The notes beneath the pieces were generated by a model, which ran no database searches, was not told the origin of the DNA, and was given only the letters and a program-made list of their open reading frames with translations. A stretch of DNA of 32,944 nt, taken from Deltaproteobacteria bacterium (GTDB lineage: Bacteria; Bdellovibrionota_C; UBA2361; OMII01). Location of the stretch: assembly GCA_947488865.1 (NCBI GenBank), contig CANLCB010000012.1, positions 1 to 32,944 of the forward strand. The letters run 5' to 3'. Position 1 is the stretch's first letter, and every line of letters starts with the position of its first letter. Of the stretch, positions 24,268 through 32,504 are shown in pieces. The translations under genes and the position numbers were made by a program.

Positions 24268-26055
24268 ATGACCCGACACGTAGTTCAAAGTAATCGTTCT
24301 CGTGGCGTCGCGCCCCTCCGGGACTCTTTCGGGGATATCCGCAATCTTGTCTGGCCCTACAAAGGGCTCCTCCTAGGAGGCTTAGTAGCATTGGCCGCAG
24401 GAAGTGGCATCAATTTGCTCTTCCCTGAAATCATTCGCCGGCTTCTAGACCCAACGGTATTCTCGTCTCTCCGGCCGCGGTTTTCCTGGATATTTCTCGG
24501 CCTTGCCGCTCTCTTTGTTCTCCAGGGCGGAGTATTCTATCTGCGCTCTCTATTTTTTGGTCTTTTAGGTCAGCGCGTGTACGCCGTACTACGAGAGCGG
24601 CTCTTTAACGCCATCACTTCTCAGCCCGTTCCATTTTTCGACCAGCACCGTTCAGGAGATCTCACGTCTCGTATCAATTCAGACGCCGCGCTCATTCAGG
24701 ACCTCGTGTCAGTAAAAATCTCTGTGATCTTACGGTACGGCGCGCAGGTAGTCGTAGGCACCGTGCTCATGGCTTTCATGTCATGGCGCATGACCCTTGC
24801 CATCGTGGGAAGCGTGGTGTGTATCGTGGTAGTTTCCTCGGTTTTCGTGCGCTCTCTTCGGTCCGCGTCTCGGGCGTATCAGTCCGCGTTGGCTACTCTC
24901 TCAGCGTTTGCCGCTGAATGCTTTTCATCTGCCAAAGTGCTGCGAGCCTTGGCCGCCGAGTCTCAGGCGCAAGCTTCGTTTGCAACTATGAGTTCGAAAG
25001 TATTGGGGGCAGGGGAGGGGCGAGTAAGAATCAGCGCGGCTTTCTCATCGGGAGCGAGTCTCTTGTTAAATGTCCTTCTTCTCGCGGTCTTGTGGTACGG
25101 CGTAACGCTTGTTGTATCCGAACGACTCCCGATCAACGACCTCGCCGCGTTCGCTCTTTATGGGGCGATAGTGGCCGTATCTTTTAGCTTCTTGGTGAGC
25201 GCGTATTCAGAGTTAGTGCAGAATGTCGGAGGTCTTGAGCGTGTTTTCGAATTAGTCCGGTCCGAAAGGGTAGGGGACAAGACCACCACCGAACTGTCCA
25301 CGCTTGCTGATGGGGCAGGCTTATCGGTGGATTTCCAGAATGTTTCATTTTGCTATCCTGAAAGAGTCGACAGCCCGGTGCTCGACAAACTTTCTCTCTC
25401 AATAGGCGCCGGGTCTTCTATCGGTATCATGGGACCGTCCGGGGCAGGAAAGAGCTCCATCCTTCAACTACTCCTGAAGTTCTACGAGCCAACAGGGGGA
25501 CAGATTCTTATCAACAACACTCCGCTACACGGGTTAGACCAAGGAGAGCTTCGCTCTCGGGTCGCGTGGGTTCCGCAAGAACCATTCCTCTTTGGATTCT
25601 CCATCTACGAGAATCTTGTTTTGGGAACGACCCTGACCAATCGCGATGAGATGCTTGCTCGAGTCAAGCGATGGGGCTTCCTTGAGTTCGTTGAGACGCT
25701 ACCCGAAGGATTCGACACGGTCCTTGGGGAGCATGGGGCACGCCTCAGCGGTGGGCAACGGCAGCGTTTGGCGATAGCTCGGGCTCTCTTAAGACAACCG
25801 AGCGTACTCCTTCTCGATGAAGCTACATCAGCTCTTGATACTGAGTCGGAGGAGAAGATCCTGCAGGCTATTCACTACGAATTACCCAAGGTCACCGTGG
25901 TCATGGTGTCGCACCGCATTACGAGCGTTCGTTCGGCGGACCAGATTGTAGTTATCAATGACGGTCGAGTTGTCGAACAGGGCACTCACGAGACCCTGGT
26001 GGCTGGCAGTGGCCTGTATCGATATTACGCTGAGCGCCAGTTCGGAATCTCCTAG
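24268..26055 (+). CDS. ABC exporter half-transporter (MsbA/multidrug type)
   Basis: Membrane-spanning and ATPase domains in one 595-residue chain, expected to dimerise in the inner membrane. Six hydrophobic helices lie within about 30-315, with the coupling phrase FFDQHRSGDLTSRINSD at 123-139. The nucleotide-binding domain shows Walker A GPSGAGKSS (389-397), Q-loop VPQEPFLF (435-442), signature LSGGQRQR (493-500), Walker B VLLLDEATSALD (513-524) and the H-loop histidine in VSHRITS (549). The substrate is unknown: lipid A, lipid and drug exporters all look alike here. It is transcribed away from the kinase-like gene and ends at a bidirectional terminator. Confidence 0.95.
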   Translation: MTRHVVQSNRSRGVAPLRDSFGDIRNLVWPYKGLLLGGLVALAAGSGINLLFPEIIRRLLDPTVFSSLRPRFSWIFLGLAALFVLQGGVFYLRSLFFGLLGQRVYAVLRERLFNAITSQPVPFFDQHRSGDLTSRINSDAALIQDLVSVKISVILRYGAQVVVGTVLMAFMSWRMTLAIVGSVVCIVVVSSVFVRSLRSASRAYQSALATLSAFAAECFSSAKVLRALAAESQAQASFATMSSKVLGAGEGRVRISAAFSSGASLLLNVLLLAVLWYGVTLVVSERLPINDLAAFALYGAIVAVSFSFLVSAYSELVQNVGGLERVFELVRSERVGDKTTTELSTLADGAGLSVDFQNVSFCYPERVDSPVLDKLSLSIGAGSSIGIMGPSGAGKSSILQLLLKFYEPTGGQILINNTPLHGLDQGELRSRVAWVPQEPFLFGFSIYENLVLGTTLTNRDEMLARVKRWGFLEFVETLPEGFDTVLGEHGARLSGGQRQRLAIARALLRQPSVLLLDEATSALDTESEEKILQAIHYELPKVTVVMVSHRITSVRSADQIVVINDGRVVEQGTHETLVAGSGLYRYYAERQFGIS

Positions 26056-26079
26056 CTCCTCCGCGAATGCGCAATAAAA

Positions 26080-26103
26080 AAGCCGACCCTTTCGGGCCGG
26101 CTT
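26080..26103. terminator. Bidirectional intrinsic terminator
   Basis: AAGCCGACCC-TTTC-GGGCCGGCTT is a 10-bp stem with one mismatch. It has an A-run on its left and a T-rich CTTCTTCTTT on its right, so it can stop both the plus-strand ABC gene and the minus-strand RRM-bS18 gene that converge here. Confidence 0.85.
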
Positions 26104-26134
26104 CTTCTTTCAAAGAGTTGTAGCTATCTTAAAA

Positions 26135-26698
26135 CTACTCTTGGATTGACGTGAACGCCATCAGTCCAAGGCTTTGAGCGCGCTTGATAGCCTTACTTAC
26201 CTTGCGCTGGTTGTACGCTGTAAGTCCAGTAAGACGACGAGAGAGGATACGACCACGCTCGCTCACGAACTTTGAAAGCATAGCAACGTCTTTGTAGTCG
26301 ATAGTCTTGCGGGGATCCTCAGTGAAGGGATCAAGCTTACGACGACGCTTGAAAAGCTGCATGCGCTGAATCGAAGGAAGTGGCTCGAATTTACGACCAC
26401 CCTCGCTGCCACCCTCTGAAGAAGAAGGGCCAGCGTTTTTACCGCGATCCTCGCACACCTTCATTGGGCGTCCGTTTACCGCGCGGTTATTGAGAGTCTC
26501 GATAGCAGTGCGAGCATCTTCCTCGCGCTCCATCTCAACGAAAGCAAATCCCTTCGAACGCTTCGTCTCACGATCTGAAGCGACGACCACGCTTACTGCT
26601 GGTCCGATCTCTTCGAAGAGCTGAGTGAGCTGCTCGCTCGTTACTTCGAAATCGAGGTTGCTGATGAAAAGCTTCTTTTTAGTAACACCGGAATTCAT
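26135..26698 (-). CDS. rpsR: RRM domain fused to ribosomal protein bS18
   Basis: The 187-residue protein has two parts. Residues 8-84 are an RNA recognition motif with RNP2 LFISNL (10-15) and RNP1 KGFAFVEM (49-56), like cyanobacterial and eukaryotic RRM proteins. After a Ser/Gly linker (about 88-102), residues 113-187 are a full bS18: KRRRKLDPFTED, IDYKDVAMLSKFVSERG, LSRRLTG and a closing AIKRAQSLGLMAF. bS18 is normally a free protein of about 75-90 residues encoded beside rpsF, ssb or rplI; none of these is in this window. The zinc-ligand-like Cys of some bS18 is Leu here. The ATG has AGGAG five bases upstream, so the fused start is well supported, with no internal start of comparable quality seen. 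Confidence 0.93.
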   Translation of the reverse strand: MNSGVTKKKLFISNLDFEVTSEQLTQLFEEIGPAVSVVVASDRETKRSKGFAFVEMEREEDARTAIETLNNRAVNGRPMKVCEDRGKNAGPSSSEGGSEGGRKFEPLPSIQRMQLFKRRRKLDPFTEDPRKTIDYKDVAMLSKFVSERGRILSRRLTGLTAYNQRKVSKAIKRAQSLGLMAFTSIQE

Positions 26699-26752
26699 GA
26701 ATACTCCTAGAACTCTTTGAGGCGGCGAGGGTATCGCTCACACCGATAAATG

Positions 26753-27031
26753 TCAAACAAGAGCGAACTGAAAGAGCGCATAAATAGAACGTCGTGCTAA
26801 CTTAAAGTAACTTAAAAATACTATTGACGCCACATTCCAACCAAGGTACAGATAGACCTCAGAAATCGTGAGCGAGCGCAACCACTTGCGGTGCTGAGGC
26901 TGATCAGCCTTAGGCCATAAGCAAAGCCGGTTCGCACAGACTCTGCAGCGAGGGAGGCCAATTTGATGTCCGGCACTGTTGTCAGTCACCTTCAAGGCGT
27001 AGCAACCCTCGCTTGTCTTCACGTTCAACAA
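26753..27031 (-). CDS. Possible small protein, unrecognised
   Basis: A 92-codon frame from a TTG with GGGGGT several bases upstream. It has a Cys cluster CRVCANRLC (about 30-38) and a hydrophobic stretch YLGWNVASIVFLSYF near 62-76. It resembles no family I know, and the start codon is weak. It occupies most of an otherwise empty 395-bp gap between rpsR and the next plus-strand gene, so it may be real or chance. Confidence 0.25.
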   Translation of the reverse strand: MLNVKTSEGCYALKVTDNSAGHQIGLPRCRVCANRLCLWPKADQPQHRKWLRSLTISEVYLYLGWNVASIVFLSYFKLARRSIYALFQFALV

Positions 27032-27093
27032 TCCACCCCCTACTTTCTAATAATCCCGTAATACTCTTAATTTATTGGAGATCTGAGTAGCGT

Positions 27094-27408
27094 ATGAGTA
27101 ATTCTGCGAACAAGTTCTTGCCTGAAGACGATACCGAAGCATCCTCCCCGGTGAAGCCGGAGAGAAATCTTCTGGCAGCCGTGCTTGCTCGAGCTATTTG
27201 CGACGCTTTTGGTACCGCCCACTGTGAGCGCCACGTCGTTCGAAGTGCTCGTCAGTGGTTGTTCGGAAAAATTACTCCAAAGCGACCATTTAGCTTCGCG
27301 TGGGTAGCGCTTCATTTAGATCTCGACCCACTTTCTCTTCAAGAGAGTCTCCGTCAGTACGAAGGAAACCCAGAGGCGATTCAAGAGCGTTTGAGCCTCC
27401 TTCGCTAA
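27094..27408 (+). CDS. Small soluble protein of unknown function
   Basis: 104 residues, not recognised. A polar, acidic N-terminus (1-22) precedes a compact helical-looking domain: NLLAAVLARAICDAFG, ERHVVRSARQWLFGK, and FAWVALHLDLDPLSLQESL. The last two phrases have the rhythm of a helix-turn-helix with basic residues between, so a DNA- or RNA-binding role is possible; this is inference. The start is ATG 27094; GGAG lies 13 bases upstream, farther than ideal. A strong terminator follows the stop, so it is a single-gene unit. Confidence 0.65.
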   Translation: MSNSANKFLPEDDTEASSPVKPERNLLAAVLARAICDAFGTAHCERHVVRSARQWLFGKITPKRPFSFAWVALHLDLDPLSLQESLRQYEGNPEAIQERLSLLR

Positions 27409-27439
27409 TAGCTCCCATCATTGATGGTGCTCATCACAG

Positions 27440-27486
27440 ACCAAGTTGTGTTTCTCGAAAGAGGTCGCAACTTGGTTTTTGTTTTT
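27440..27486 (+). terminator. Intrinsic terminator
   Basis: ACCAAGTTG (27440-27448) pairs with CAACTTGGT (27468-27476). An inner CTC-GAAA-GAG hairpin lies in the loop, and TTTTTGTTTTT follows. It ends the 27094 gene. Confidence 0.9.
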
Positions 27487-27510
27487 CTCCGTGCGATATC
27501 CTGAGTGTTT

Positions 27511-27702
27511 ATGAGCGAAGTTCATCCGTCAAAAGCGCGCACCCAGTTAGCTATCGTGATCCTCGGGGTTTCGACCCTGTGCGCGTACACGCTCTTTATG
27601 AAGGCTTACGAAGTCGATAATTGGCGAGGTTTTTGGTTCTCGCTCGCGCACGTTGTTATCGTCGCTCTCGGGGCTTGGTTCTCACTTAGAAAAATTGGGT
27701 GA
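27511..27702 (+). CDS. Small two-helix membrane protein
   Basis: 63 residues: a short polar start (MSEVHPSKARTQ), a hydrophobic helix (about 13-29), a polar turn with YEVDNWRG, a second hydrophobic helix (about 40-56) and a basic end. No family is recognised. A GTG two codons upstream is the alternative start. It begins 24 bp after a terminator and its end overlaps the convergent crotonase-family gene by 21 bp. Confidence 0.55.
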   Translation: MSEVHPSKARTQLAIVILGVSTLCAYTLFMKAYEVDNWRGFWFSLAHVVIVALGAWFSLRKIG

Positions 27703-28461
27703 TCGTTTCTCTCGCATCGCCGCGACTCCTTCCGCGAACTCAGCGTGTCCGTAATTGACGCTTTGACATTCAGCCTCGTGCTCCAGCGCGGTTCGAAGCG
27801 CGATAGGATCTCCACGCATAGTGCGTAAGAGCTGCGCGGACGCGACGGGGCCGCACGAGAGAAACTCCTGAGTAATCGACTTGGCGTCCGAGAGCAGCGA
27901 TTCTGCCGCGCAGATCTTCGATACGAGCCCGAGTCTGTACCCTTCATCAGCGTCGATAATTCGGCCGGTGAGCAACAGTTCGGTGGCCGCACTTGCGCCA
28001 ATAACATTCGGAACAAAGTAGGTCGCTCCCATACCGGGATGGAGTCCGAGTTTTAAGAAGGTGAATCCAAGCTTCGCTCGAGCGGATGCGATTCGTATAT
28101 CGCACGCGCACGCTACACACAGTCCAGCGCCTACCGCCGCACCATTGATTGCCGCGATAAGGGGCACGTTCAGATCCCGCATACAGAGAAAAGAGTCATA
28201 AAAAGCGAGCATTCCCTTTTTGTTCTCTTCTGGGGTTTTTGAGCGCTTTGACTCAAGCATCGCGAGGTGGCCGCCAGCGGAAAACGCTTTACCCGAACCG
28301 GTCAAGACCACCGCTCGTAGGGAGGGATTCTTTCGTAGGGTAGCCACGGCAAAGGAGAATTCCCCGGCCATCTCATCACTCATGGCGTTGAGATTCGCCT
28401 CGTCGTTTAACGTGAGTGTCGCGACCCCGTCAGAGTCAATCGAGTGTAAAACGAGAGCCAC
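27682..28461 (-). CDS. Enoyl-CoA hydratase/isomerase (crotonase) superfamily protein
   Basis: Cytoplasmic CoA-thioester enzyme of 259 residues. Oxyanion-hole segments are present: FSAGGHLAML (about 60-69) and INGAAVGAG (about 105-113), followed by ACDIRIAS and the C-terminal GLVSKI region. Aligned by eye with rat crotonase, the two catalytic glutamates (144 and 164 there) are replaced: GLCVA where GCELA is normal, and GFTFLKLG where the QPE motif is normal. A classical hydration reaction is therefore doubtful, and isomerase, hydrolase or another crotonase chemistry is possible. The GTG start has AGGAGGT six bases upstream; an ATG 21 bp earlier lies ahead of that site. It is divergent from the UbiD-family gene across 58 bp. 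Confidence 0.88.
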   Translation of the reverse strand: MALVLHSIDSDGVATLTLNDEANLNAMSDEMAGEFSFAVATLRKNPSLRAVVLTGSGKAFSAGGHLAMLESKRSKTPEENKKGMLAFYDSFLCMRDLNVPLIAAINGAAVGAGLCVACACDIRIASARAKLGFTFLKLGLHPGMGATYFVPNVIGASAATELLLTGRIIDADEGYRLGLVSKICAAESLLSDAKSITQEFLSCGPVASAQLLRTMRGDPIALRTALEHEAECQSVNYGHAEFAEGVAAMREKRSPNFSK

Positions 28462-28519
28462 AGAACCACCTCCTAGTTTCATATGGTTGGACTTCGGGTA
28501 TGATGCTGTGAAAGGGCCT

Positions 28520-30289
28520 ATGTCGCAACGAAAAGGTATTCGTTCCATCCAAGATTTTGTCGCTGTCCTCCGTCAGGAGCACGAGCTCGTGGAGATATCC
28601 GCTGAAGTAGATCCATACCTAGAGGTAGCCGAGATACATCGTCGGGTTATTGAACGAGGAGGGCCGGCGATCCTCTTCAAGAATGTAAAGGGGGCAAACT
28701 TCCCCATAGTGACTAACCTCTTTGGCACAACTCGTCGGGTCGACCTCGCGTTTGGTGGGTATCCTGAAGAGCTTATGCGCAAGGTGGCCGAGCTCCCCCA
28801 CACGCTTTTGCCGCCCACCCCCTCAAATCTCTGGTCTCATCGAGGGACCTTGCTCGACCTCGCCCGTGTCGGCCTCAAACGAAAGAGGTTCGATGAGTCG
28901 TACGCTATCGACCAGCCGGCTCGACTAACGAAAATTCCGCTCCTTCAACTCTGGCCTCATGATGGTGGTTCGTTCGTTACGTTGCCCCTCGTCTACACGG
29001 AGCATCCGACCACGGGAATTCACAATCTCGGAATGTACCGTATCCAACGGTATGACGACGAGACAACGGGACTGCATTGTCAGATCGGTAAAGGCGGGGG
29101 GTTCCATCTCGCCGCCGCAAAGGCATTAGGTCAGAAATTACCAGTGAACATCACGGTTGGTGGTCCGCCGGCTCTTATTCTTTCAGCGATAGCTCCATTA
29201 CCCGAGAACGTTCCTGAACTTCTCTTCGCGTCGTTTGTATTAGGTGAGCGGCTCTCCCTCATGGAGAATCCACTCGGTCCGTATCCTCTGATTGAAAACG
29301 CTGAGTTTACCCTTGTCGGAGAGGTCGATCCGAACGAAACGCGACCTGAGGGACCGTTTGGCGATCACTACGGATACTATTCATTGCGGCACGATTACCC
29401 CGTCTTTCGATGTAAAGGAGTTGTCCGTCGTCCTGGCGCCATCTATCCCGCGACGGTTGTCGGGAAGCCTCGTCAGGAAGATTTCTTCATCGGAGAATAT
29501 CTACAACGGCTGATGTCACCAGTTTTCCCTCTGGTAATGCCTCAAGTGATCGATCTGTGGTCGTACGGAGAGACGGGCTTCCATTCGTTGGCCGCCGCTG
29601 TTGTGCAAGAGCGGTACGCTCGCGAAAGTTTGGGCGCCGCTTTCCGCATCCTCGGAGAAGGACAACTATCCCTCACCAAGTTCTTGCTCCTTGTTGATAA
29701 GCGAATTGACCTCACGGACTTCCCAACGGTGCTTGAGTACATATTAGAGCGAGCTGATTTCGCTTCTGACCTTAAGATATTCTCGAATACCGCCATGGAT
29801 ACCTTGGACTATGCCGGTCCAAAGGTGAATCACGGAAGTAAGGGACTTCTCGTAGGGTGCGGAACTCCAAGAAGAGCTCTGCCACGCTCGTTTAGTGGGA
29901 CGCTTCCTCGAATGACTCGAGACGCGCATCCCTTCTGTCCGGGATGTCTCGTTGTTGAAGGAACCGGTTTCGATCAGGCGAAAGACCTTCCTGAAGTGCT
30001 CGCAGCCTGTCCAGACCTCGCCGAGTGGCCGCTTGTCATTCTCGTAGATAATCTACAAACCGCAGTCGCTACCCCGAGTGCGTTTTTGTGGACGACCTTT
30101 ACTCGCTTTGATCCCGCGTCTGACACGTACGCTCGCGCAAGCTCGCTTACCAGAAATCATGTGAGCTACACTCCACCAATCGTCATCGACGCTCGAATGA
30201 AACCTTGGTATCCGCCCGAGGTGGAGTGCGATCCAGACACGGAGCGACTCGTCACGAAGCGGTGGGGGGAATATTTTCCTCGCGGATAG
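28520..30289 (+). CDS. UbiD-family prenyl-FMN decarboxylase, probably in quinone synthesis
   Basis: Decarboxylase using prenylated FMN. The 589-residue protein opens with the UbiD pattern: IQDFVAVLRQEHELVEIS, VDPYLEVAEI and GGPAILFKNVKG. It carries the cofactor and active-site segments HNLGMYRIQR (168-177) and EGPFGDHYGYY (277-287, with E277 and D282). E. coli UbiD has 497 residues; the extra C-terminal 90 residues and the CPGCLVV segment are more like the larger decarboxylases annotated in menaquinone (futalosine) pathways, so menaquinone is favoured over ubiquinone by inference. ATG 28520 is chosen, with AAAGGG before it; the frame stays open further left but there it overlaps the crotonase-family gene antisense. 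The UbiX partner is not in this window. Confidence 0.92.
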   Translation: MSQRKGIRSIQDFVAVLRQEHELVEISAEVDPYLEVAEIHRRVIERGGPAILFKNVKGANFPIVTNLFGTTRRVDLAFGGYPEELMRKVAELPHTLLPPTPSNLWSHRGTLLDLARVGLKRKRFDESYAIDQPARLTKIPLLQLWPHDGGSFVTLPLVYTEHPTTGIHNLGMYRIQRYDDETTGLHCQIGKGGGFHLAAAKALGQKLPVNITVGGPPALILSAIAPLPENVPELLFASFVLGERLSLMENPLGPYPLIENAEFTLVGEVDPNETRPEGPFGDHYGYYSLRHDYPVFRCKGVVRRPGAIYPATVVGKPRQEDFFIGEYLQRLMSPVFPLVMPQVIDLWSYGETGFHSLAAAVVQERYARESLGAAFRILGEGQLSLTKFLLLVDKRIDLTDFPTVLEYILERADFASDLKIFSNTAMDTLDYAGPKVNHGSKGLLVGCGTPRRALPRSFSGTLPRMTRDAHPFCPGCLVVEGTGFDQAKDLPEVLAACPDLAEWPLVILVDNLQTAVATPSAFLWTTFTRFDPASDTYARASSLTRNHVSYTPPIVIDARMKPWYPPEVECDPDTERLVTKRWGEYFPRG

Positions 30290-30292
30290 CGG

Positions 30293-31975
30293 TTAGCTTT
30301 TAACGCCGCTCGATTTTTTCCATGAACGCTTTGATGTGGTGGCGCCTATCGGAGTGCTCCACTCAGCTACCACATTCTGTTGGGAGGAATCTTCAAAAGC
30401 GATAAGGTGAAACTGTGGTTCCTCTGTGGCGGCTGAAGCGCCTACGGTACCCCGCACGAACACCGATTCGGCGTGAAAGTGTAACGGTAAACAGAAATCG
30501 TGCCCGAGCATGTGGAACCGTGGTCCTCCATCCTTTAAGCCATTTACCTCCCGGTCCCCAATCAGAGGGATTTCCCCCATTCCGGTTTGCAGTATCGACT
30601 CAAGCCGAGGATTGAGAATCTCTGAGCGATACCATTTCGACCGGGTGTCGATGAGCTCTACGCTCGGATCGAAGACAATCCGCAGCTTCCCGGCATGTTC
30701 CAAAGCTTGCACTCTTCCGAGCATACAGATGGGTTTGAGTATATCCGAGCATTCCGCGGTAGGTCCGTACCCATACACAGCGAAGTTCATGACCCCTTCG
30801 CGCCGCAACGCGCTCAAATCAGCGGGTTCAAAAATGAATTGCCCGTGAGTTATGCCGAGAGTTTTAAGTTGGTCTTTGGGGAGGCGTAGTGTTTCAGCGA
30901 AATGCTTCGCCCCACGGGCGAACGGAAAGCAATCAATAAAGGCGCCGCTGTCGACGAACCTTATTCCCCGAGGACTTTCGAGAAGTGTCAGATCGAAAGG
31001 GCCGATACCCCGTCGGAGGCACTCCAGAGTACCGGTGGCGTCAATGAGGAGCTCTCCCTGAGCGGTGCGTCGCCCTTCGAGGATCGAGAGGTGCTTTACC
31101 GCGACTTCAATTGGTGAAGGAGTTGGCGTGAAAGCCGGTGTGCGCTGAACAGTATGCGAGGTGTTAAGGCTCGGCGTCATGAGCCCCTCATGATAGCCCA
31201 GCGCAAGCGAGCGAGATCGGGGCATAGCTGAGAGACAATCTTTAAAGGATTCTGGAATGGCTCGTACCTCAACTCCAAAAAAACCATCTCGGATGAAAGG
31301 AGTGACTGAAAATTCACGATTGGTGCGAACTGGAGATCGTGACGGTCTGTTTTTCCCGCTCACACCTTTACCTTCTTGAGACTCGCCTAGCTCAAGCCGT
31401 TCAAAGATGTCTCGCGAGAGTAGTCCGGAGACCGGTGGCGGAGGTGTGACTCCGAATGGATCGTTTCTCCATTCTTGAAACCAGGCGAGCCAAGGCTGGA
31501 AATTGAGTTCGAAAGCTCCATCCTTAAGCCGCGCGGTGAGTGAGGTGAACTCTTCCGCCTCTCCCTGCAGTCCCACACTTGAGAGGAGGTCTCGCGAGGT
31601 GGTGGAGAACTGTGCCCACAAGGTAACAGTCTTTACGGGAGGCTGCTGAGCGTTCGCGATCTCCTCACAGCTCTTACCCTCCACACACATCATCCGAAGA
31701 CGGCGCATAAAAAGGGTAAAGTGGGTGGGATCTCGTGAGAGCTCATTGTAGGCATCGCATAGAACTCGGTAGTAAGGATCTCGCGCCCGGAGTTTCTCCG
31801 CGAGGGGGGAGTCCTTGAGATGCTCAAAGCTCGAAAGATCTCTGGCTACCGGCGGAAGGGTTGGAGTTTGTTTCTCCGTCGTAGGGGGGCGCACGAGACG
31901 GTCGAGGGACTCGGGCAGCACATCGCCTAGGGTCGCAAAGCCTCTTTGGGTCGTTCTCTCTTCCATGCCGCCCAC
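30293..31975 (-). CDS. Large hypothetical protein
   Basis: About 560 residues, not recognised. The N-terminal third is helical and charged, with a segment near 97-127 (CVEGKSCEEIANAQQPPVKT) that has the look of a sigma-like helix-turn-helix. A Ser/Arg/Pro-rich linker lies near 200-220. The C-terminal half (about 270-540) is beta-rich with regular hydrophobic phrases such as ELLIDATGTLECLRRGIGPFDLTLL and GEIPLIGDREVNGL, and contains HFHAESVFVRG near the end. No signal peptide is seen. The start is ambiguous: GTG 31987, GTG 31975 (GGGGA five bases upstream, used here) and ATG 31966. It converges on the UbiD-family gene with a 3-bp gap. Confidence 0.7.
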   Translation of the reverse strand: MGGMEERTTQRGFATLGDVLPESLDRLVRPPTTEKQTPTLPPVARDLSSFEHLKDSPLAEKLRARDPYYRVLCDAYNELSRDPTHFTLFMRRLRMMCVEGKSCEEIANAQQPPVKTVTLWAQFSTTSRDLLSSVGLQGEAEEFTSLTARLKDGAFELNFQPWLAWFQEWRNDPFGVTPPPPVSGLLSRDIFERLELGESQEGKGVSGKNRPSRSPVRTNREFSVTPFIRDGFFGVEVRAIPESFKDCLSAMPRSRSLALGYHEGLMTPSLNTSHTVQRTPAFTPTPSPIEVAVKHLSILEGRRTAQGELLIDATGTLECLRRGIGPFDLTLLESPRGIRFVDSGAFIDCFPFARGAKHFAETLRLPKDQLKTLGITHGQFIFEPADLSALRREGVMNFAVYGYGPTAECSDILKPICMLGRVQALEHAGKLRIVFDPSVELIDTRSKWYRSEILNPRLESILQTGMGEIPLIGDREVNGLKDGGPRFHMLGHDFCLPLHFHAESVFVRGTVGASAATEEPQFHLIAFEDSSQQNVVAEWSTPIGATTSKRSWKKSSGVKS

Positions 31976-31987
31976 GTTATTCCCCAC

Positions 31988-32155
31988 TTCTCGTTAGGTG
32001 TGCTGTTGCGTTAGCGGGGCCCCTCTCTTTTTCTTAAACCAGCTTGAACGGTCTAATTCGATCTAGAAGGTTAAGGTTGGCTTACTGGAATCTGTTGGAT
32101 CGCCCTGTTACCGTTCCCGTAGCTATATTTTCTAGGGGTAGTAGAGGGAACTTCA
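31988..32155. other. Intergenic region between two divergent genes
   Basis: No open frame of note on either strand. It contains an AT-rich TAGCTATATTTTC (about 32120-32132) that could hold the promoter of the small membrane protein. Nothing else is recognised. Confidence 0.35.
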
Positions 32156-32192
32156 GACGGAAGCTTCGAGCGTAACGCTGGAAGCTTCCGTC
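32156..32192 (+). promoter_or_regulatory. Strong hairpin in the leader of the small membrane protein gene
   Basis: GACGGAAGCTTC and GAAGCTTCCGTC form a perfect 12-bp stem. An inner AGCG-TAA-CGCT hairpin continues it after one mismatch. There is no T-run, so it is not a standard terminator. It ends 31 bases before the chosen start codon and could control translation or protect the mRNA. Confidence 0.6.
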
Positions 32193-32223
32193 AATGAAGG
32201 CGGAGGTTAAAAGAAAGGTTAAC

Positions 32224-32457
32224 GTGAGCAAAGTGATGTTTGTGAGCACGATCGCGTGTGCGCTCGTGACGCTCGTGTTGAGCATCGTGACTGTCTGGAA
32301 GGCCAGGGTCACGGGTAACAAGAAGTCTCTGCGAGCGGGCTTCATCCACGCGGGTATCGCCATCGGTTGGGGTGTGACGGCCTTTTGGCCCGAAGCCTGG
32401 AACTGGGGATTCCCGCCGTTGCTGATTGTGGCGTCCGCGCTCATCAGTAACGACTAA
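32224..32457 (+). CDS. Small two-helix membrane protein
   Basis: 77 residues from GTG 32224, which has AAAGG six bases upstream. An earlier in-frame ATG at 32194 sits directly after the hairpin without a ribosome site. Two hydrophobic helices (about 4-24 and 40-70) flank a basic stretch, KARVTGNKKSLRAG, which would lie in the cytoplasm. Trp-rich phrases such as FWPEAWNWGFPPLL lie in the second half. The family is not recognised. It ends in TAATAA and is followed by a short hairpin. Confidence 0.6.
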   Translation: MSKVMFVSTIACALVTLVLSIVTVWKARVTGNKKSLRAGFIHAGIAIGWGVTAFWPEAWNWGFPPLLIVASALISND

Positions 32458-32461
32458 TAAG

Positions 32462-32477
32462 CGTCTCTTCCGAGACG
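32462..32477 (+). terminator. Short hairpin after the small membrane protein gene
   Basis: CGTCTC-TTCC-GAGACG is a 6-bp stem with a tetraloop four bases past the double stop. Only TTG follows, so termination is uncertain. Confidence 0.35.
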
Positions 32478-32504
32478 TTGTAATGACTGAAAGTGGGGAG
32501 GATT

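Noticed and set aside
28220-28519. N-terminal extension of the UbiD-family gene by 100 codons
   Set aside because: The added part is antisense to the crotonase-family gene, while ATG 28520 begins exactly where the UbiD family pattern starts.
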